64,000 nt of DNA from Bradyrhizobium murdochi (GTDB lineage Bacteria > Pseudomonadota > Alphaproteobacteria > Rhizobiales > Xanthobacteraceae). Location: NCBI RefSeq assembly GCF_000472965.1, contig NZ_AXAU01000017.1:1-64000 (forward strand), read 5' to 3'. Within the stretch, counting starts at the first letter, position 1, and every line of letters starts with the position of its first letter. Below are positions 17,270 through 26,478 of the stretch, one piece after another. The position numbers and the translations under genes were made by a program. A model generated the notes under the pieces. It did not search any database, was not told where the DNA came from, and saw nothing but the letters and a program-made list of their open reading frames with translations.

Positions 17270-18961
17270 TCAGGCTGCCCGGACCGACTCCAGAAACTTG
17301 CCGACCTCGCGCCTGAGGCGCTGGCTATCGCCCGACAGCGACTGCGCCGCCGACAGCACCTGCGAGGAGGCCGCACCGGTCTCGCTGGCGCCGCGCTGCA
17401 CATCGGTGATGTTGGCAGAGACCTGATGGGTGCCGCGGGCGGCCTGCTGCACGTTGCGGGAGATTTCCTGGGTCGCGGCGCCCTGTTCTTCCACGGCGGC
17501 CGCAATCGCCGAAGAGATCTCCGCCAGCCTTTCAATGGTGCCGCTGATCTCCTTGATCGCGCTAACAGAATCCTGGGTCGCGCCCTGGATGCCGGCAATT
17601 TGCTGGCTGATCTCGCCGGTCGCCTTGGCCGTCTGCTCGGCCAGCGCCTTGACCTCCGACGCCACGACCGCAAAGCCACGACCGGCCTCACCGGCGCGCG
17701 CCGCCTCGATGGTGGCGTTGAGCGCCAGCAGATTGGTCTGGCCGGCGATGGTGTTGATGAGTTCGACGACGTCGCCGATCCGGCCCGCCGCCTTGGACAA
17801 TTCGCTGACCCGGTCGTTGGTGACGCGAGCCTGACCGACTGCATCGGTCGCCATCCGCGCCGAAGCCTGCACTTGGCGGCCGATCTCGGTGACCGAGGAA
17901 GAGAGCTCTTCGGTCGCCGAGGCTACCGACTGCACGTTGGCGGAGGCTTCGCCGGAAGCCGAGGCGACGGCCGAGGTCAGCGTCTGCGAGCGCTCGGCGG
18001 TCGCCGACAGCGTGCCGGCCGACGCTTCGAGCTGCGTCGAAGCCGAGGATACCGTCTGCACGATCTCGCCGATCACGCTTTCGAAGTTGCGGGTGATGCC
18101 GTCGACCCGCCGGCCGCGCTCGATCTTGACTTCGGCGTCGGCGGCGGCCGCCTCGTCGGCGGCTTTCTTGGCAATCAGCGCTTCCTTGAATACCTGCAAG
18201 GTATCGGCCATCGCGCCGATTTCGGTCTTCTCGCCCTGGTGCGGCACCTCCGCACTCAGATCGCCCTTACCCAGCGCCTGCATCGGCGTGACGATGGAGG
18301 CAATGCTGTGCGAGACGTCGCGAACCAGATAGGCGCTGATGCCGACGCCGATCATGACGGCGGCGCCGAGAACTAAGGCCAGCATCATGAGAGCGGCGGT
18401 GTAGCTGTCGGCCGCCTCCCTTGCCGCCTTGTCCGCGCCGGCATTGTTCAGATCGATGCTCTTCTTCAGGACGGCGTCGGCATCGAGGCTGATCTTGTTG
18501 ATGGTCGTGGTATTCAGGTCGTGGGCTTCGGTCGGGATGGTCCCAGCCGCCTTGCGCGAAAGCTCCATGACCTCCTGGGTGCCTTTGCGGTATTTGTCCC
18601 AGAGCTTTGACCATTCGGTATAAAGCGCACGCTCCTCCGCCGAAGTGATCAGCGGCTCATAGGCGGCGCGGATCTTGGTGTTGCTCTCGATGACGGTGGC
18701 GAGTGTCTTTTCCATCGCCAGCTTCTCTTCCAGCGTCTCGGACAGCATGTGCTCGCGGATCACGTTGCGGTACGTGATGGTGCCGGCGCGCAGGTCGCCC
18801 AGCACACGGATACTCGGCATCCAGTTGGTCGCAATATCGACCGTGTTGGCGTTGATGGCGCGCATGTTCTTGACCGCGAGCAGACCCATGCCCGCCGTCG
18901 CGACAAGCAGGAGGGCGACCACGGTGATGATCTTGGTGCGGATCGAATAGCGGGCGAGCAT
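17270..18961 (-). CDS. Methyl-accepting chemotaxis protein 4 of 4, 4-helix-bundle sensor
   Basis: A 563-residue chemoreceptor. TM1 is at about 10-30, and the periplasmic 4HB_MCP-type helical sensor at about 31-185. Recognisable parts are NMRAINANTVDIATNWMPS and the region SAEERALYTEWSKLWDKY. TM2 is near ALMMLALVLGAAVMIGVGI, followed by HAMP and the signalling domain ending FLESVRAA. The TNWMPS segment is common in 4HB receptors of alphaproteobacteria. It closes the tandem set of four same-strand receptors; no CheR tether is present. Confidence 0.93.
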   Translation of the reverse strand: MLARYSIRTKIITVVALLLVATAGMGLLAVKNMRAINANTVDIATNWMPSIRVLGDLRAGTITYRNVIREHMLSETLEEKLAMEKTLATVIESNTKIRAAYEPLITSAEERALYTEWSKLWDKYRKGTQEVMELSRKAAGTIPTEAHDLNTTTINKISLDADAVLKKSIDLNNAGADKAAREAADSYTAALMMLALVLGAAVMIGVGISAYLVRDVSHSIASIVTPMQALGKGDLSAEVPHQGEKTEIGAMADTLQVFKEALIAKKAADEAAAADAEVKIERGRRVDGITRNFESVIGEIVQTVSSASTQLEASAGTLSATAERSQTLTSAVASASGEASANVQSVASATEELSSSVTEIGRQVQASARMATDAVGQARVTNDRVSELSKAAGRIGDVVELINTIAGQTNLLALNATIEAARAGEAGRGFAVVASEVKALAEQTAKATGEISQQIAGIQGATQDSVSAIKEISGTIERLAEISSAIAAAVEEQGAATQEISRNVQQAARGTHQVSANITDVQRGASETGAASSQVLSAAQSLSGDSQRLRREVGKFLESVRAA

Positions 18962-19141
18962 GGGTGGAATCTCTTAGGTTTTCCGGCGCGCGGGACGCCG
19001 TCTGGGAAAAGGCCCGGAATTTGGAAAGGAAGGTGCCTGCCGGATATCAAACCCGACGCTTCCTCAGGTTGAGTTAATTCGCGTCCGTACAAATACCTAC
19101 GCGATAGTTCTCACCAGGAAATGAATGTCGGCTTGAGGCGG

Positions 19142-20419
19142 TCAGCGCATCAGCTTCAAGGCATCGGAGAAAAATTCCGGCCCGCCGAAATTGCCCGATT
19201 TCAGTGCGAGCAGCATCTCGCCGTCCTCGGCGCCGACCGCGCGCAAAACCGGCACGCCTGCAGCGATTTCTTCGCCGACGAGAAAGCCCGGAATCCTCAG
19301 TCGATCGACGACGGCGCCCGAAGTTTCACCACCAGCGACCACCAATCGCCGCACGCCGGTGCGCACCAGGCCTTCGGCGATATCGGCCATCGCCTGCTCG
19401 ATGGCATGTCCGGCTGCATCGCGGCCATGCCGAGATTGCAGAGCGGCAACCTGGTCCGGCGTCGAACTGCTGGCGATCAGAATTGGACCATCGCTGATTC
19501 GGTCGCTCGCCCAGGCCAGCGCCCGTCGCGCCTCTGCCGGCCCCGTGATGATCTGCTCGGGATCGAGATGCAGCACGGCCATGGTCTTTTCGGCATTGGC
19601 AATCTGCGCCAGCGTCGCCTGCGAGCAGCTCCCCGCAAGGCACGCGGCCGGTCCGCCGACCAGCGCGCCGGAGACCGCGCCCGCGGAAGCCGCTTTGACC
19701 TTGCCGGAGGCGACCAGCGCCCGGGCAAGGCCGAGTCCGATGCCGGATGCGCCGACGGACAGGCGGTGGTCCAGCGCGACGGCGCCGATGGTTTCCAGAT
19801 CGCGGTCAAAGACCGCATCGATGATGGCCGCGCCGATACCCTTTCCCGCCAGCTCCGCAAGACGTCCGCGAACCGCCTCCGCGCCGCGCGTGAGGGTCGC
19901 GAGATCGACCAGTCCGACCTGGGTCCGGCTCTGGCGCGCCAGCACCCGCACCAGATTGGAATCACGCATCGGATTGAGCGGGTGATCCTTCAGCGGGCTT
20001 TCGTTCAGCGGCACGGAGCCGACAAACAGGTTGCCCTGATAGACGGTGCGGCCGGTTTCCGGAAAAGCCGGCGTCACCAGCACGATCGCCTCGCCGCAGT
20101 CGGCGCGCAGCGCGTCCATCACCGGGCCGATATTGCCGGCATCGGTGGAATCGAAGGTCGAGCAGATCTTGAACAGCACATGACCGGCGCCGCGGCCGCG
20201 CAGCCATTTTTCGGCGGCGCGCGAACGGTCCACCGCAACATCAGCCTCGATCGAGCGGCTCTTGAGCGACACCACCACCGCATCGACCTCCGGCAGCGCC
20301 AGATCGTCTGGCGGCACGCCGATGGTCTGCACCGTGCGCAGGCCCTGACGGGTCAGCGTGTTGGCGAGATCGGAAGCGCCGGTGTAGTCGTCGGCGATGC
20401 AGCCCAGAGACAGTTTCAC
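19142..20419 (-). CDS. otnK: 3-oxo-tetronate kinase
   Basis: A 425-residue kinase of the four-carbon acid sugar kinase family, which phosphorylates 3-oxo-tetronate at C4 with ATP. The N-terminal signature LGCIADDYTGASDLANTL and the C-terminal nucleotide-binding VVAGGETSGAVVDRL are present. The start is GTG 20419: its first bases form a GTGA overlap with the otnI stop, and the protein then starts VKLSLGCIADD at the usual point. The open frame upstream is antisense-like read-through of otnI. It is the last gene of the ltnD-otnI-otnK operon. Confidence 0.93.
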   Translation of the reverse strand: MKLSLGCIADDYTGASDLANTLTRQGLRTVQTIGVPPDDLALPEVDAVVVSLKSRSIEADVAVDRSRAAEKWLRGRGAGHVLFKICSTFDSTDAGNIGPVMDALRADCGEAIVLVTPAFPETGRTVYQGNLFVGSVPLNESPLKDHPLNPMRDSNLVRVLARQSRTQVGLVDLATLTRGAEAVRGRLAELAGKGIGAAIIDAVFDRDLETIGAVALDHRLSVGASGIGLGLARALVASGKVKAASAGAVSGALVGGPAACLAGSCSQATLAQIANAEKTMAVLHLDPEQIITGPAEARRALAWASDRISDGPILIASSSTPDQVAALQSRHGRDAAGHAIEQAMADIAEGLVRTGVRRLVVAGGETSGAVVDRLRIPGFLVGEEIAAGVPVLRAVGAEDGEMLLALKSGNFGGPEFFSDALKLMR

Positions 20420-21198
20420 GGTTTTGCTCCGGCATAGGGCTTGAACCAGCCAAGGCCATCGGTGGTCTTGCCGCGCGGGTTGTACTCGCAGCCGACGAAG
20501 CCGCCATAGCCGAGCCGATCGAGCTCGGTGAACAGGAATGGATAGTTCAGCTCTTCGCCGTCGGGCTCGTTGCGCGAGGGAATGCTGGCGATCTGGACAT
20601 GGCCGATGATGGGCATCATCTCGCGCAGCCGCATGGTGACGTCGCCGTGGATGATCTGGCAGTGATAGATGTCGAACTGCAGCTTCAGGTTCGGAATCTT
20701 CAGCTCGGTAATCAGGTCGCGCGCGAAGCCGAAATCGTTGAGGAAGTATCCCGGCACGTTGCGCGGATTGATCGGCTCGATCACCACGTCCAGCCCATGG
20801 GGCGCGTAGAACTCGGCTGCCCATGCCACCGACTTGTAGAATTGTTCGACGGCCTTCGTGCTGTTGCGATCGGCGATACCCGCCATCAGATGCAGCCGCT
20901 TGACGCCGGTCGCCTTCGCGTAAGGCAGTGCGGTCTCCAGGCTTCGCTTGAGATCGTCAAAGCGCTCCGGCAGCGCGGCAAAGCCTTTTTCGCCGGCGTC
21001 CCAATTGCCTGGCGGCAGATTGAACAGCGCCTGCGTCAGGCCATTGCGCTTCAGCCGCTCGCCGACGGCGTCTGCCGGATGGTCGTAGGGGAACAGGAAT
21101 TCGACCGCGGCAAATCCCGCTCTTGCCGCCGCATCGAAGCGGTCGAGGAACGGGACCTCGGTGAACATCATGGAGAGATTGGCGGCGAAACGCGGCAT
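20416..21198 (-). CDS. otnI: 2-oxo-tetronate isomerase
   Basis: A 260-residue TIM-barrel protein of the hydroxypyruvate isomerase family. It converts 2-oxo-tetronate to 3-oxo-tetronate. VVIEPINPRNVPGYFL and the LQFDIYHCQIIHGD metal-binding strand are visible and the length is usual. The stop overlaps the otnK GTG start by 4 bases and the start is 26 bases from the ltnD stop, so the three genes are translationally close. Hydroxypyruvate isomerase is the main alternative name; the neighbours decide for OtnI. Confidence 0.93.
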   Translation of the reverse strand: MPRFAANLSMMFTEVPFLDRFDAAARAGFAAVEFLFPYDHPADAVGERLKRNGLTQALFNLPPGNWDAGEKGFAALPERFDDLKRSLETALPYAKATGVKRLHLMAGIADRNSTKAVEQFYKSVAWAAEFYAPHGLDVVIEPINPRNVPGYFLNDFGFARDLITELKIPNLKLQFDIYHCQIIHGDVTMRLREMMPIIGHVQIASIPSRNEPDGEELNYPFLFTELDRLGYGGFVGCEYNPRGKTTDGLGWFKPYAGAKP

Positions 21199-21224
21199 CG
21201 ACGGTCCCCTTCTTGATCTTGCTC

Positions 21225-22139
21225 TTACTTCGGCTCGCCCGGCAGATGCGTGCCGGTGACTTTGGCATACATCCGCGCTACCGACGCGTCATCATCGCGG
21301 CCCATGCCGGCGGCTGACGTCATCAGGAACATCTGCAAGGCGGCAGCCGAAACCGGCACCGGAAATTTCGCCGAGCGTGCCATGTCCTGGATGATGCCGA
21401 GATCCTTGACGAAGATATCGACCGCGCTGCGCGGCGCATAATCGCCGTCGAGCACGTGCGGCATGCGGTTCTCGAACATCCAGGAATTGCCGGCGGAGGC
21501 CGTGATCACCTCGTAGACTTTCCGGATGTCGAGGCCCTGCTTGGCGGCGAATGCGATGGCCTCGGAAGCCGCGGCGATGTGCACGCCGGCCAGCAACTGG
21601 TTGATCATCTTGAATGCGGCGCCCTGGCCGGCGGCGTCACCGAGCTCGTAGAGCTTTGCGGCCATCGCGTCCAGCGCCGGACGCGCTTTGGCAAACGCGA
21701 CCGGACTGCCGGATGCGAGGACGGTGAGTTCGCCCTGCGCCGCGCGCTGGGCGCCGCCGGAAATCGGCGCGTCGAGGTAGTGCCGGCCGGTTTCTTCCAA
21801 CTGTTTGGCGAGACGCCGCGCGACGTCGGGATCCATGGTGGCGGAGGAAATGAATACCGCGCCTTTCGCCAGCGTTTCCGCGACGCCATTGGCGCCAAAC
21901 AGAATGGTCTCGGTTTGCGCGGCGTTGACGACGACGCTGACGACGATGTCGGCCGATTTCGCCGCGTCCGCCGGCGTCGCCGCGCCCTTGCCGCCATCGG
22001 CGACGAACCGCTTGACCGTGTCAGCCGAGACGTCGCATCCGGTGACTTCTAGCCCGGCGCGGCGCAACGAGGTCGCCATGCCATAGCCCATCGAGCCCAG
22101 CCCGATGACGGCGACGCGCGGTTTGGCGGATTCTGGCAT
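21225..22139 (-). CDS. ltnD: L-threonate dehydrogenase
   Basis: A 304-residue beta-hydroxyacid dehydrogenase. It has the NAD-binding VIGLGSMGYGMATSLRRAG (about 10-28), the substrate loop DAPISGGAQRAAQGELT and the catalytic Lys region AAFKMINQLLAGVHIAAASEA. It oxidises L-threonate to 2-oxo-tetronate as the first step of the pathway. ATG 22139 (MPESAKPR) is chosen; 43 further upstream codons of open frame are unlikely to be coding. It is divergent from otnC with 116 bases between the starts, the probable control region of the pathway. No pathway regulator gene is adjacent. Confidence 0.92.
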   Translation of the reverse strand: MPESAKPRVAVIGLGSMGYGMATSLRRAGLEVTGCDVSADTVKRFVADGGKGAATPADAAKSADIVVSVVVNAAQTETILFGANGVAETLAKGAVFISSATMDPDVARRLAKQLEETGRHYLDAPISGGAQRAAQGELTVLASGSPVAFAKARPALDAMAAKLYELGDAAGQGAAFKMINQLLAGVHIAAASEAIAFAAKQGLDIRKVYEVITASAGNSWMFENRMPHVLDGDYAPRSAVDIFVKDLGIIQDMARSAKFPVPVSAAALQMFLMTSAAGMGRDDDASVARMYAKVTGTHLPGEPK

Positions 22140-22255
22140 GCGGCGGTTCCTCGATGGTTTCTGTTCAGCGGCCATTCGGCCGACGGCTTGGCCTTGCGTA
22201 TCACGGCTTGGCCGCGGTGCCAAAGCGTGAGACAAGGCGGAAAAGGGGTCGATCC

Positions 22256-22915
22256 ATGAGCGAAACAAGGATCCGCGAGGAAATCTGCCGCTTCGGCCGC
22301 TCGCTGTTCGAGCGCGGGCTGACGCCGGGCTCTTCGGGCAATATCAGCGTGAAACTCAATGACGGCGGCTGGCTGGTGACGCCGACTAACGCTTCACTCG
22401 GCTTCCTCGACCCGGCGCGGATGTCACGGCTCGGGCCCGACGGACGGCTGGTATCCGGCGACGCCCCAACCAAGGAAGTGCCGCTGCACACCGCGCTTTA
22501 CCAGACCCGCAATGCGGCCCGCGCCGTCGTGCATCTGCATTCGACCCACTCAGTGGCGCTGTCGATGCTGCCCGAGATCGACCCCCGCGCCGCGCTGCCG
22601 CCGATGACGGCCTATTACGTGATCAAATGCGGCCACACCGCGCTGCTGCCGTATTACCGCCCCGGTGATCCGGCCGTCGCCGACGCCATCAAGGGACTGG
22701 CCGGGAAGTACGCCTCCGTGCTGCTCGCCAACCATGGTCCGGTGGTGTCAGGCGACACGCTCGAAGCAGCGGTGTTCGCGGTAGAGGAACTGGAGGAGAC
22801 GGCGAAGCTCTATCTGCTGCTGCGCGGGCTGAACCCGCGGTATTTGTCGCCGACGCAGGTGAAGGATTTGACGAAGGTATTTGGGCTGACGCTGCCGGAG
22901 CATGGACACTCGTAA
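22256..22915 (+). CDS. otnC: 3-oxo-tetronate 4-phosphate decarboxylase
   Basis: A 219-residue class II aldolase-fold protein. It has SSGNIS (26-31), catalytic Glu74, and zinc ligands His93 and His95 in VVHLHSTHS and His160 in ANHGPVVSG. It converts 3-oxo-tetronate 4-phosphate to dihydroxyacetone phosphate and CO2. ATG 22256 follows GGCGGAAAAGGGG. It is divergent from ltnD, so the pathway is split over two transcripts. Its TAA stop overlaps the start of an iterated repeat. Confidence 0.92.
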   Translation: MSETRIREEICRFGRSLFERGLTPGSSGNISVKLNDGGWLVTPTNASLGFLDPARMSRLGPDGRLVSGDAPTKEVPLHTALYQTRNAARAVVHLHSTHSVALSMLPEIDPRAALPPMTAYYVIKCGHTALLPYYRPGDPAVADAIKGLAGKYASVLLANHGPVVSGDTLEAAVFAVEELEETAKLYLLLRGLNPRYLSPTQVKDLTKVFGLTLPEHGHS

Positions 22916-23028
22916 GATGGGTAGAGCGCAGCGAAACCCATCATCCCTGCGCGTTATAAATTGATGGGTTTCGCGGAGCCTGTCATCGGGCGCGCGTTCG
23001 CGCGACCCGTTGGCTCTACCCATCCTAC
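22912..23028. repeat. Iterated palindromic element, family A variant (GATGGGTAGAG type)
   Basis: GTAAGATGGGTAGAGCG ... GCTCTACCCATCCTAC with inner arms CGAAACCCATCA / TGATGGGTTTCG. It has the same architecture as family A with different arm sequence. It fills the convergent junction between otnC (stop 22915) and livF (stop 23033). Confidence 0.85.
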
Positions 23029-23032
23029 GGCA

Positions 23033-23737
23033 TCACAATCCGAGATACGCCTTCCGCACATCGGGATTGACGCTGATCTCGGCCGCGCTGCCCTGCATCA
23101 GGACGCGGCCAGTTTGCAGGATGTAGGCGCGGTCGGCGATTTCCAGGCATTCGGACATGCGCTGTTCGACGATCAGCACGGTCATGCCGGCGTCGCGGAT
23201 GCGTTTCACGGCCTGGAAGATTTCATCGACCAGTTTTGGCATGATGCCCTGCGACGGCTCATCCAGCATGAGTAGCCGCGGGCGGGTCATCAGCGCGCGG
23301 CCGATCGCCAGCATCTGCTGCTCGCCGCCGCTTAGCGTTTCGGCGCGCTGCTCGAGGCGCTCCAAGAGGCGGGGAAACAGCTTGAAGACGAGATCGAGCG
23401 GCGCCTCGCGATCGGACTGGCTACGAAAAAGATAACTGCCGAGCCTTAAATTGTCGCGCACCGAGAGCCGCGGAAACAGCCGGCGGTTTTCCGGCACATA
23501 GGCGATGCCGCGCGAGGTGATGATGTGCTGCGCCATACCGTCGATGCGGGTGCCGTCGAACGTTACGGTGCCGGAGCGAGGCCGCTCGGCGCCCGCAATC
23601 GATTTCAGCAGCGTCGACTTGCCGGCGCCGTTGGCGCCAGCGACGCAAACGATTTCGCCCTTTGCTACCTCGATCGAGACTGCCGAGATCGCGACCAGCC
23701 CCTGATAGGCAGTGGTGACTTCATGCACCGACAGCAT
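23033..23737 (-). CDS. livF: Branched-chain-type ABC transporter, ATP-binding protein LivF
   Basis: A 234-residue ABC ATPase. Walker A is GANGAGKST (about 35-43), the signature is LSGGEQQML and Walker B is RLLMLDEPSQG. The short LivF-type C-terminus is present. ATG 23737 (MLSVHEVTTAYQG) is preferred over an upstream ATG. It overlaps the end of livG by 17 bases. It is the last gene of the transporter operon and powers uptake together with LivG. Confidence 0.93.
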   Translation of the reverse strand: MLSVHEVTTAYQGLVAISAVSIEVAKGEIVCVAGANGAGKSTLLKSIAGAERPRSGTVTFDGTRIDGMAQHIITSRGIAYVPENRRLFPRLSVRDNLRLGSYLFRSQSDREAPLDLVFKLFPRLLERLEQRAETLSGGEQQMLAIGRALMTRPRLLMLDEPSQGIMPKLVDEIFQAVKRIRDAGMTVLIVEQRMSECLEIADRAYILQTGRVLMQGSAAEISVNPDVRKAYLGL

Positions 23738-24452
23738 GACGATCCCCCAGATAGGCGGTGATGACTTTCGGGTCACGAACCACGTCGGCAGGCTTGCCCT
23801 CGACCAGCACCTTGCCGAGATCGAGCACGATGGCGCGGTCGACCAGCGGCATCACGATTTCCATGACATGCTCGACCATCAGCACGGTGACGCCGGTGTC
23901 GCGCACCTTGCGCACCAGTTCGACGCCGGTCTTGGCTTCGACCGGCGTAAGCCCCGTGAGCACCTCATCGAGCAGCAACAGTTTCGGTTCGGTCGCGAGC
24001 GCACGGGCGACTTCGAGCCGGCGCTTTTCGGACGGGACGAGATCGCTGGCCAGCACATTGGCGCGCGGGGCAAGGCCACAGAACTCCAGCACCTCATGCG
24101 CCTTGCGGCGGGCGTCGCGCATCACGGTGGTGCGGACCAGCGCGCCGACGATGACGTTGTCGATCACGGTCATGGTCTCAAAACTTTTCACGACCTGAAA
24201 GGTGCGGCCGATGCCACGCTGGCAGCGTTCGGCCGCCGGCAGCGCGGTGACGTCCTCGCCGTCAAAGATGATCGAGCCTTGGGTCGGCGGCAGCACGCCC
24301 GCAATCAGGTTGAACAGCGTCGACTTGCCGGCGCCGTTCGGACCGATCAGGCCAACGATCTCGCCGCGTCCGACCGAAATCGACACGTCGCTGTTGGCGA
24401 TCAGGCCGCCAAAACGCTGCCAGACGCCGCGGGTTTCCAGAAGAGGCGTCAT
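23721..24452 (-). CDS. livG: Branched-chain-type ABC transporter, ATP-binding protein LivG
   Basis: A 243-residue ABC ATPase with Walker A GPNGAGKST and the LivG-type insertion before Walker B (KLLLLDEVLTGL). The expected LSGG signature is altered: the sequence before Walker B reads LVPSEKRRLEVARAL, so the C-loop is non-canonical. ATG 24452 overlaps the livM stop as ATGA. Confidence 0.92.
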   Translation of the reverse strand: MTPLLETRGVWQRFGGLIANSDVSISVGRGEIVGLIGPNGAGKSTLFNLIAGVLPPTQGSIIFDGEDVTALPAAERCQRGIGRTFQVVKSFETMTVIDNVIVGALVRTTVMRDARRKAHEVLEFCGLAPRANVLASDLVPSEKRRLEVARALATEPKLLLLDEVLTGLTPVEAKTGVELVRKVRDTGVTVLMVEHVMEIVMPLVDRAIVLDLGKVLVEGKPADVVRDPKVITAYLGDRHAVGA

Positions 24453-25456
24453 CGGACAGCCTCCTTGCGCTTGGGCGCGAACAGTCCTGCAAGGCCTTTG
24501 AACGAGAACAGGCCGATCAGCCCCTGCGGCCGCGCCAGCGAGATCGCAATGATCAGGCCGCCATAGACGATCAGGTCGACACCGCGGCCGGAGCCACCGA
24601 CATAAGAGCGCGTCAATTCGGTGAGCGGGATCAGGATCACCGCGCCCAGCATCGGGCCCCACAGCGTGCCGATGCCGCCGAGCACCGCGGGCAACGCCAT
24701 CAGCAGCGAGAACTGAAAGCCCATGACGCTCTCGGGATCGATAAAGTAGACGAACTGCGCATAGAAGCTGCCGCCGATTGCGACCAGGAACGCGGATACC
24801 GCCGCCGCGCCCATCTTGGAATTGAACACGTCGACGCCGAGGCTTTCAGCGGCTTCCGGATTGTCCTTCACCGCGCGCCACCAATAGCCCCACTTGGAAT
24901 CTTCCAGCCACCAGGTGACGAACCAGGCGACGCAAGCCAGCGCCAGCGCGAAGTAAAAATATGGCAGCTTGCTGCGTGGAAATTGGAATTTCAGCCAGCT
25001 ATCGCCACGCGCCGGAATTTCGATGCCCATCGCCGCGCCAGCCCAATCCCAGTTGTGGAACAGCAGCAGCCCGATTTCGGCAATGACGATGGTCGCGATG
25101 ACGAAGTAGTGCCCGCGCAGCCGGAAGCAGGGATAGCCGAGCGCCATCGCGATGAGCGCGGAAATCACGCCGCCGCCGAGCATGCCGAACCATGGCAACA
25201 CACCGAATTTGGTAAACAGCAGCGCGGTGGTATAGGCGCCAAGCCCGAAGTAGAGCGCGTGACCGAGCGAGATCTGCCCGCAATAGCCGGAAAGGATGTT
25301 CCAGCTTTGCGACAACGCACCCCACATCAGCGTCAGCACCATGATGTTCTGGACGTAAACGTCTTTGACGAACAGCGGGACGGTGGCCGCAATCGCGGCG
25401 AGAACACAGGCGACGATGAGGTCGCGGCGGCGGCGTTCTGCGAAAGCGGTATCCAT
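24449..25456 (-). CDS. livM: Branched-chain-type ABC transporter, permease LivM
   Basis: A 335-residue integral membrane permease with about 8-9 hydrophobic helices. The signature LSGYCGQISLGHALYFGLGAY is typical of LivM (quoted here as SGYCGQISLGHALYFG). ATG 25456 shares one base with the livH stop (TGATG) and the stop overlaps livG by 4 bases, so translation is tightly coupled. The open frame further upstream is livH DNA in another frame. Confidence 0.93.
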   Translation of the reverse strand: MDTAFAERRRRDLIVACVLAAIAATVPLFVKDVYVQNIMVLTLMWGALSQSWNILSGYCGQISLGHALYFGLGAYTTALLFTKFGVLPWFGMLGGGVISALIAMALGYPCFRLRGHYFVIATIVIAEIGLLLFHNWDWAGAAMGIEIPARGDSWLKFQFPRSKLPYFYFALALACVAWFVTWWLEDSKWGYWWRAVKDNPEAAESLGVDVFNSKMGAAAVSAFLVAIGGSFYAQFVYFIDPESVMGFQFSLLMALPAVLGGIGTLWGPMLGAVILIPLTELTRSYVGGSGRGVDLIVYGGLIIAISLARPQGLIGLFSFKGLAGLFAPKRKEAVR

Positions 25457-26334
25457 CACATCGATCCGAACAGGCCGCGCGGCCGGACAAAGACGACAAG
25501 CAAATAGACCGCGTAGATGCCGACCGCCTTGAGCGACGGCGGCAGCAACATTGCGGTCGTAGCTTCGACGAGGCCGACGATGATGCCGCCGGCGAAGGCG
25601 CCGAACACGCTGCCGAAGCCGCCGAGCGCCACCGTCACATAGGCGATCAGCGCAAACGAGGCGCCGACATCGGGATAGATGTAAAAGAAGATCGCCATGA
25701 CCGCGCCGGCGAGGCCCACCAGCGCCGCGCCGATGCCCCAGCCCAGCGCAAACACCTTGTTCTTGTCGATGCCGACCAGCGCCACCGCGCCGGCATCCTC
25801 GCGGGTCGCTTCCAGCGCGCGGCCGAAATCGGTACGGTTGATGAAGAGATAGAGCGCGCCAAAGGCGGCGATCGCGACCAGCGCCCCGACCAGTTGCGGC
25901 ACGGGCAGGTAGATCCCGGCGATCGAGACGGTTTTGCCGCCGAGCCAGGAATGCGTGACGCTGCGATAATCCGGCGTGAAGAAGTACTGCGCCAGGCCAC
26001 GCATGACGATGGCCAAGCCGAAAGTGGAAAAGATCTGCACCATGCCGGCATTGGCTTTCGCGCGCACGGCAAAGCGCACAATCAATAGATAGACGACGGC
26101 CCCGAACACGAACAGGGCGGCGGCGACCAGCGGCGCCGACAGCAGGGGATCGATCGCAAAGAACACGAACAGGAAGAACGTCGCGTACATCGCGATCATC
26201 AAGAATTCGCCATGGGCGAAGTTGACGACGTCCATCAGACCGAAGATCAGCGCGAGACCGACGGCGATGAGGCCGTAGAGCAGGCCCATGAGCAGGCCGC
26301 TCGCCAGGCTTTGAATGATGGTTTCGGCGGTCAT
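25456..26334 (-). CDS. livH: Branched-chain-type ABC transporter, permease LivH
   Basis: A 292-residue permease with the LivH signature FGLMDVVNFAHGEFLMIAMY near the N-terminus, multiple hydrophobic helices and the conserved VALGGFGSVFGAFAGGIIVG. It pairs with LivM as the channel of the transporter. A family B repeat separates it from livK, 144 bases upstream. Confidence 0.93.
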   Translation of the reverse strand: MTAETIIQSLASGLLMGLLYGLIAVGLALIFGLMDVVNFAHGEFLMIAMYATFFLFVFFAIDPLLSAPLVAAALFVFGAVVYLLIVRFAVRAKANAGMVQIFSTFGLAIVMRGLAQYFFTPDYRSVTHSWLGGKTVSIAGIYLPVPQLVGALVAIAAFGALYLFINRTDFGRALEATREDAGAVALVGIDKNKVFALGWGIGAALVGLAGAVMAIFFYIYPDVGASFALIAYVTVALGGFGSVFGAFAGGIIVGLVEATTAMLLPPSLKAVGIYAVYLLVVFVRPRGLFGSM

Positions 26335-26356
26335 GGTTGTTGCTCCAAAGACAGGT

Positions 26357-26463
26357 CCTCATCCTGAGGAGCTTGCGAAGCAAGCGTCTCGAAGGATGGC
26401 GGCAACAATGCACTCGCGGCCATCCTTCGAGACGCGCGCAAGTGCGCGCTCCTCAGGATGAGG
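26357..26463. repeat. Iterated palindrome pair, family B, copy 3
   Basis: Two CATCCT/AGGATG units in opposite orientation inside the liv operon, between livK and livH. Such hairpins could lower downstream expression relative to the binding protein. Confidence 0.88.
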
Positions 26464-26478
26464 ACCGGTGCTGTGGGA

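Noticed and set aside
19142..20824. Longer otnK reading frame starting at 20824
   Set aside because: The first 135 codons lie over otnI and look like a shifted frame; the GTG at 20419 gives the proper N-terminus and an overlap with the otnI stop.
22912..23028. Intrinsic terminator for otnC or livF
   Set aside because: It can form hairpins but no T-tract follows on either strand, so it is listed as a repeat only.
24449..26413. 654-codon frame as one livM-like gene
   Set aside because: Its first half lies over livH in another frame and has no family features; livM starts at 25456.
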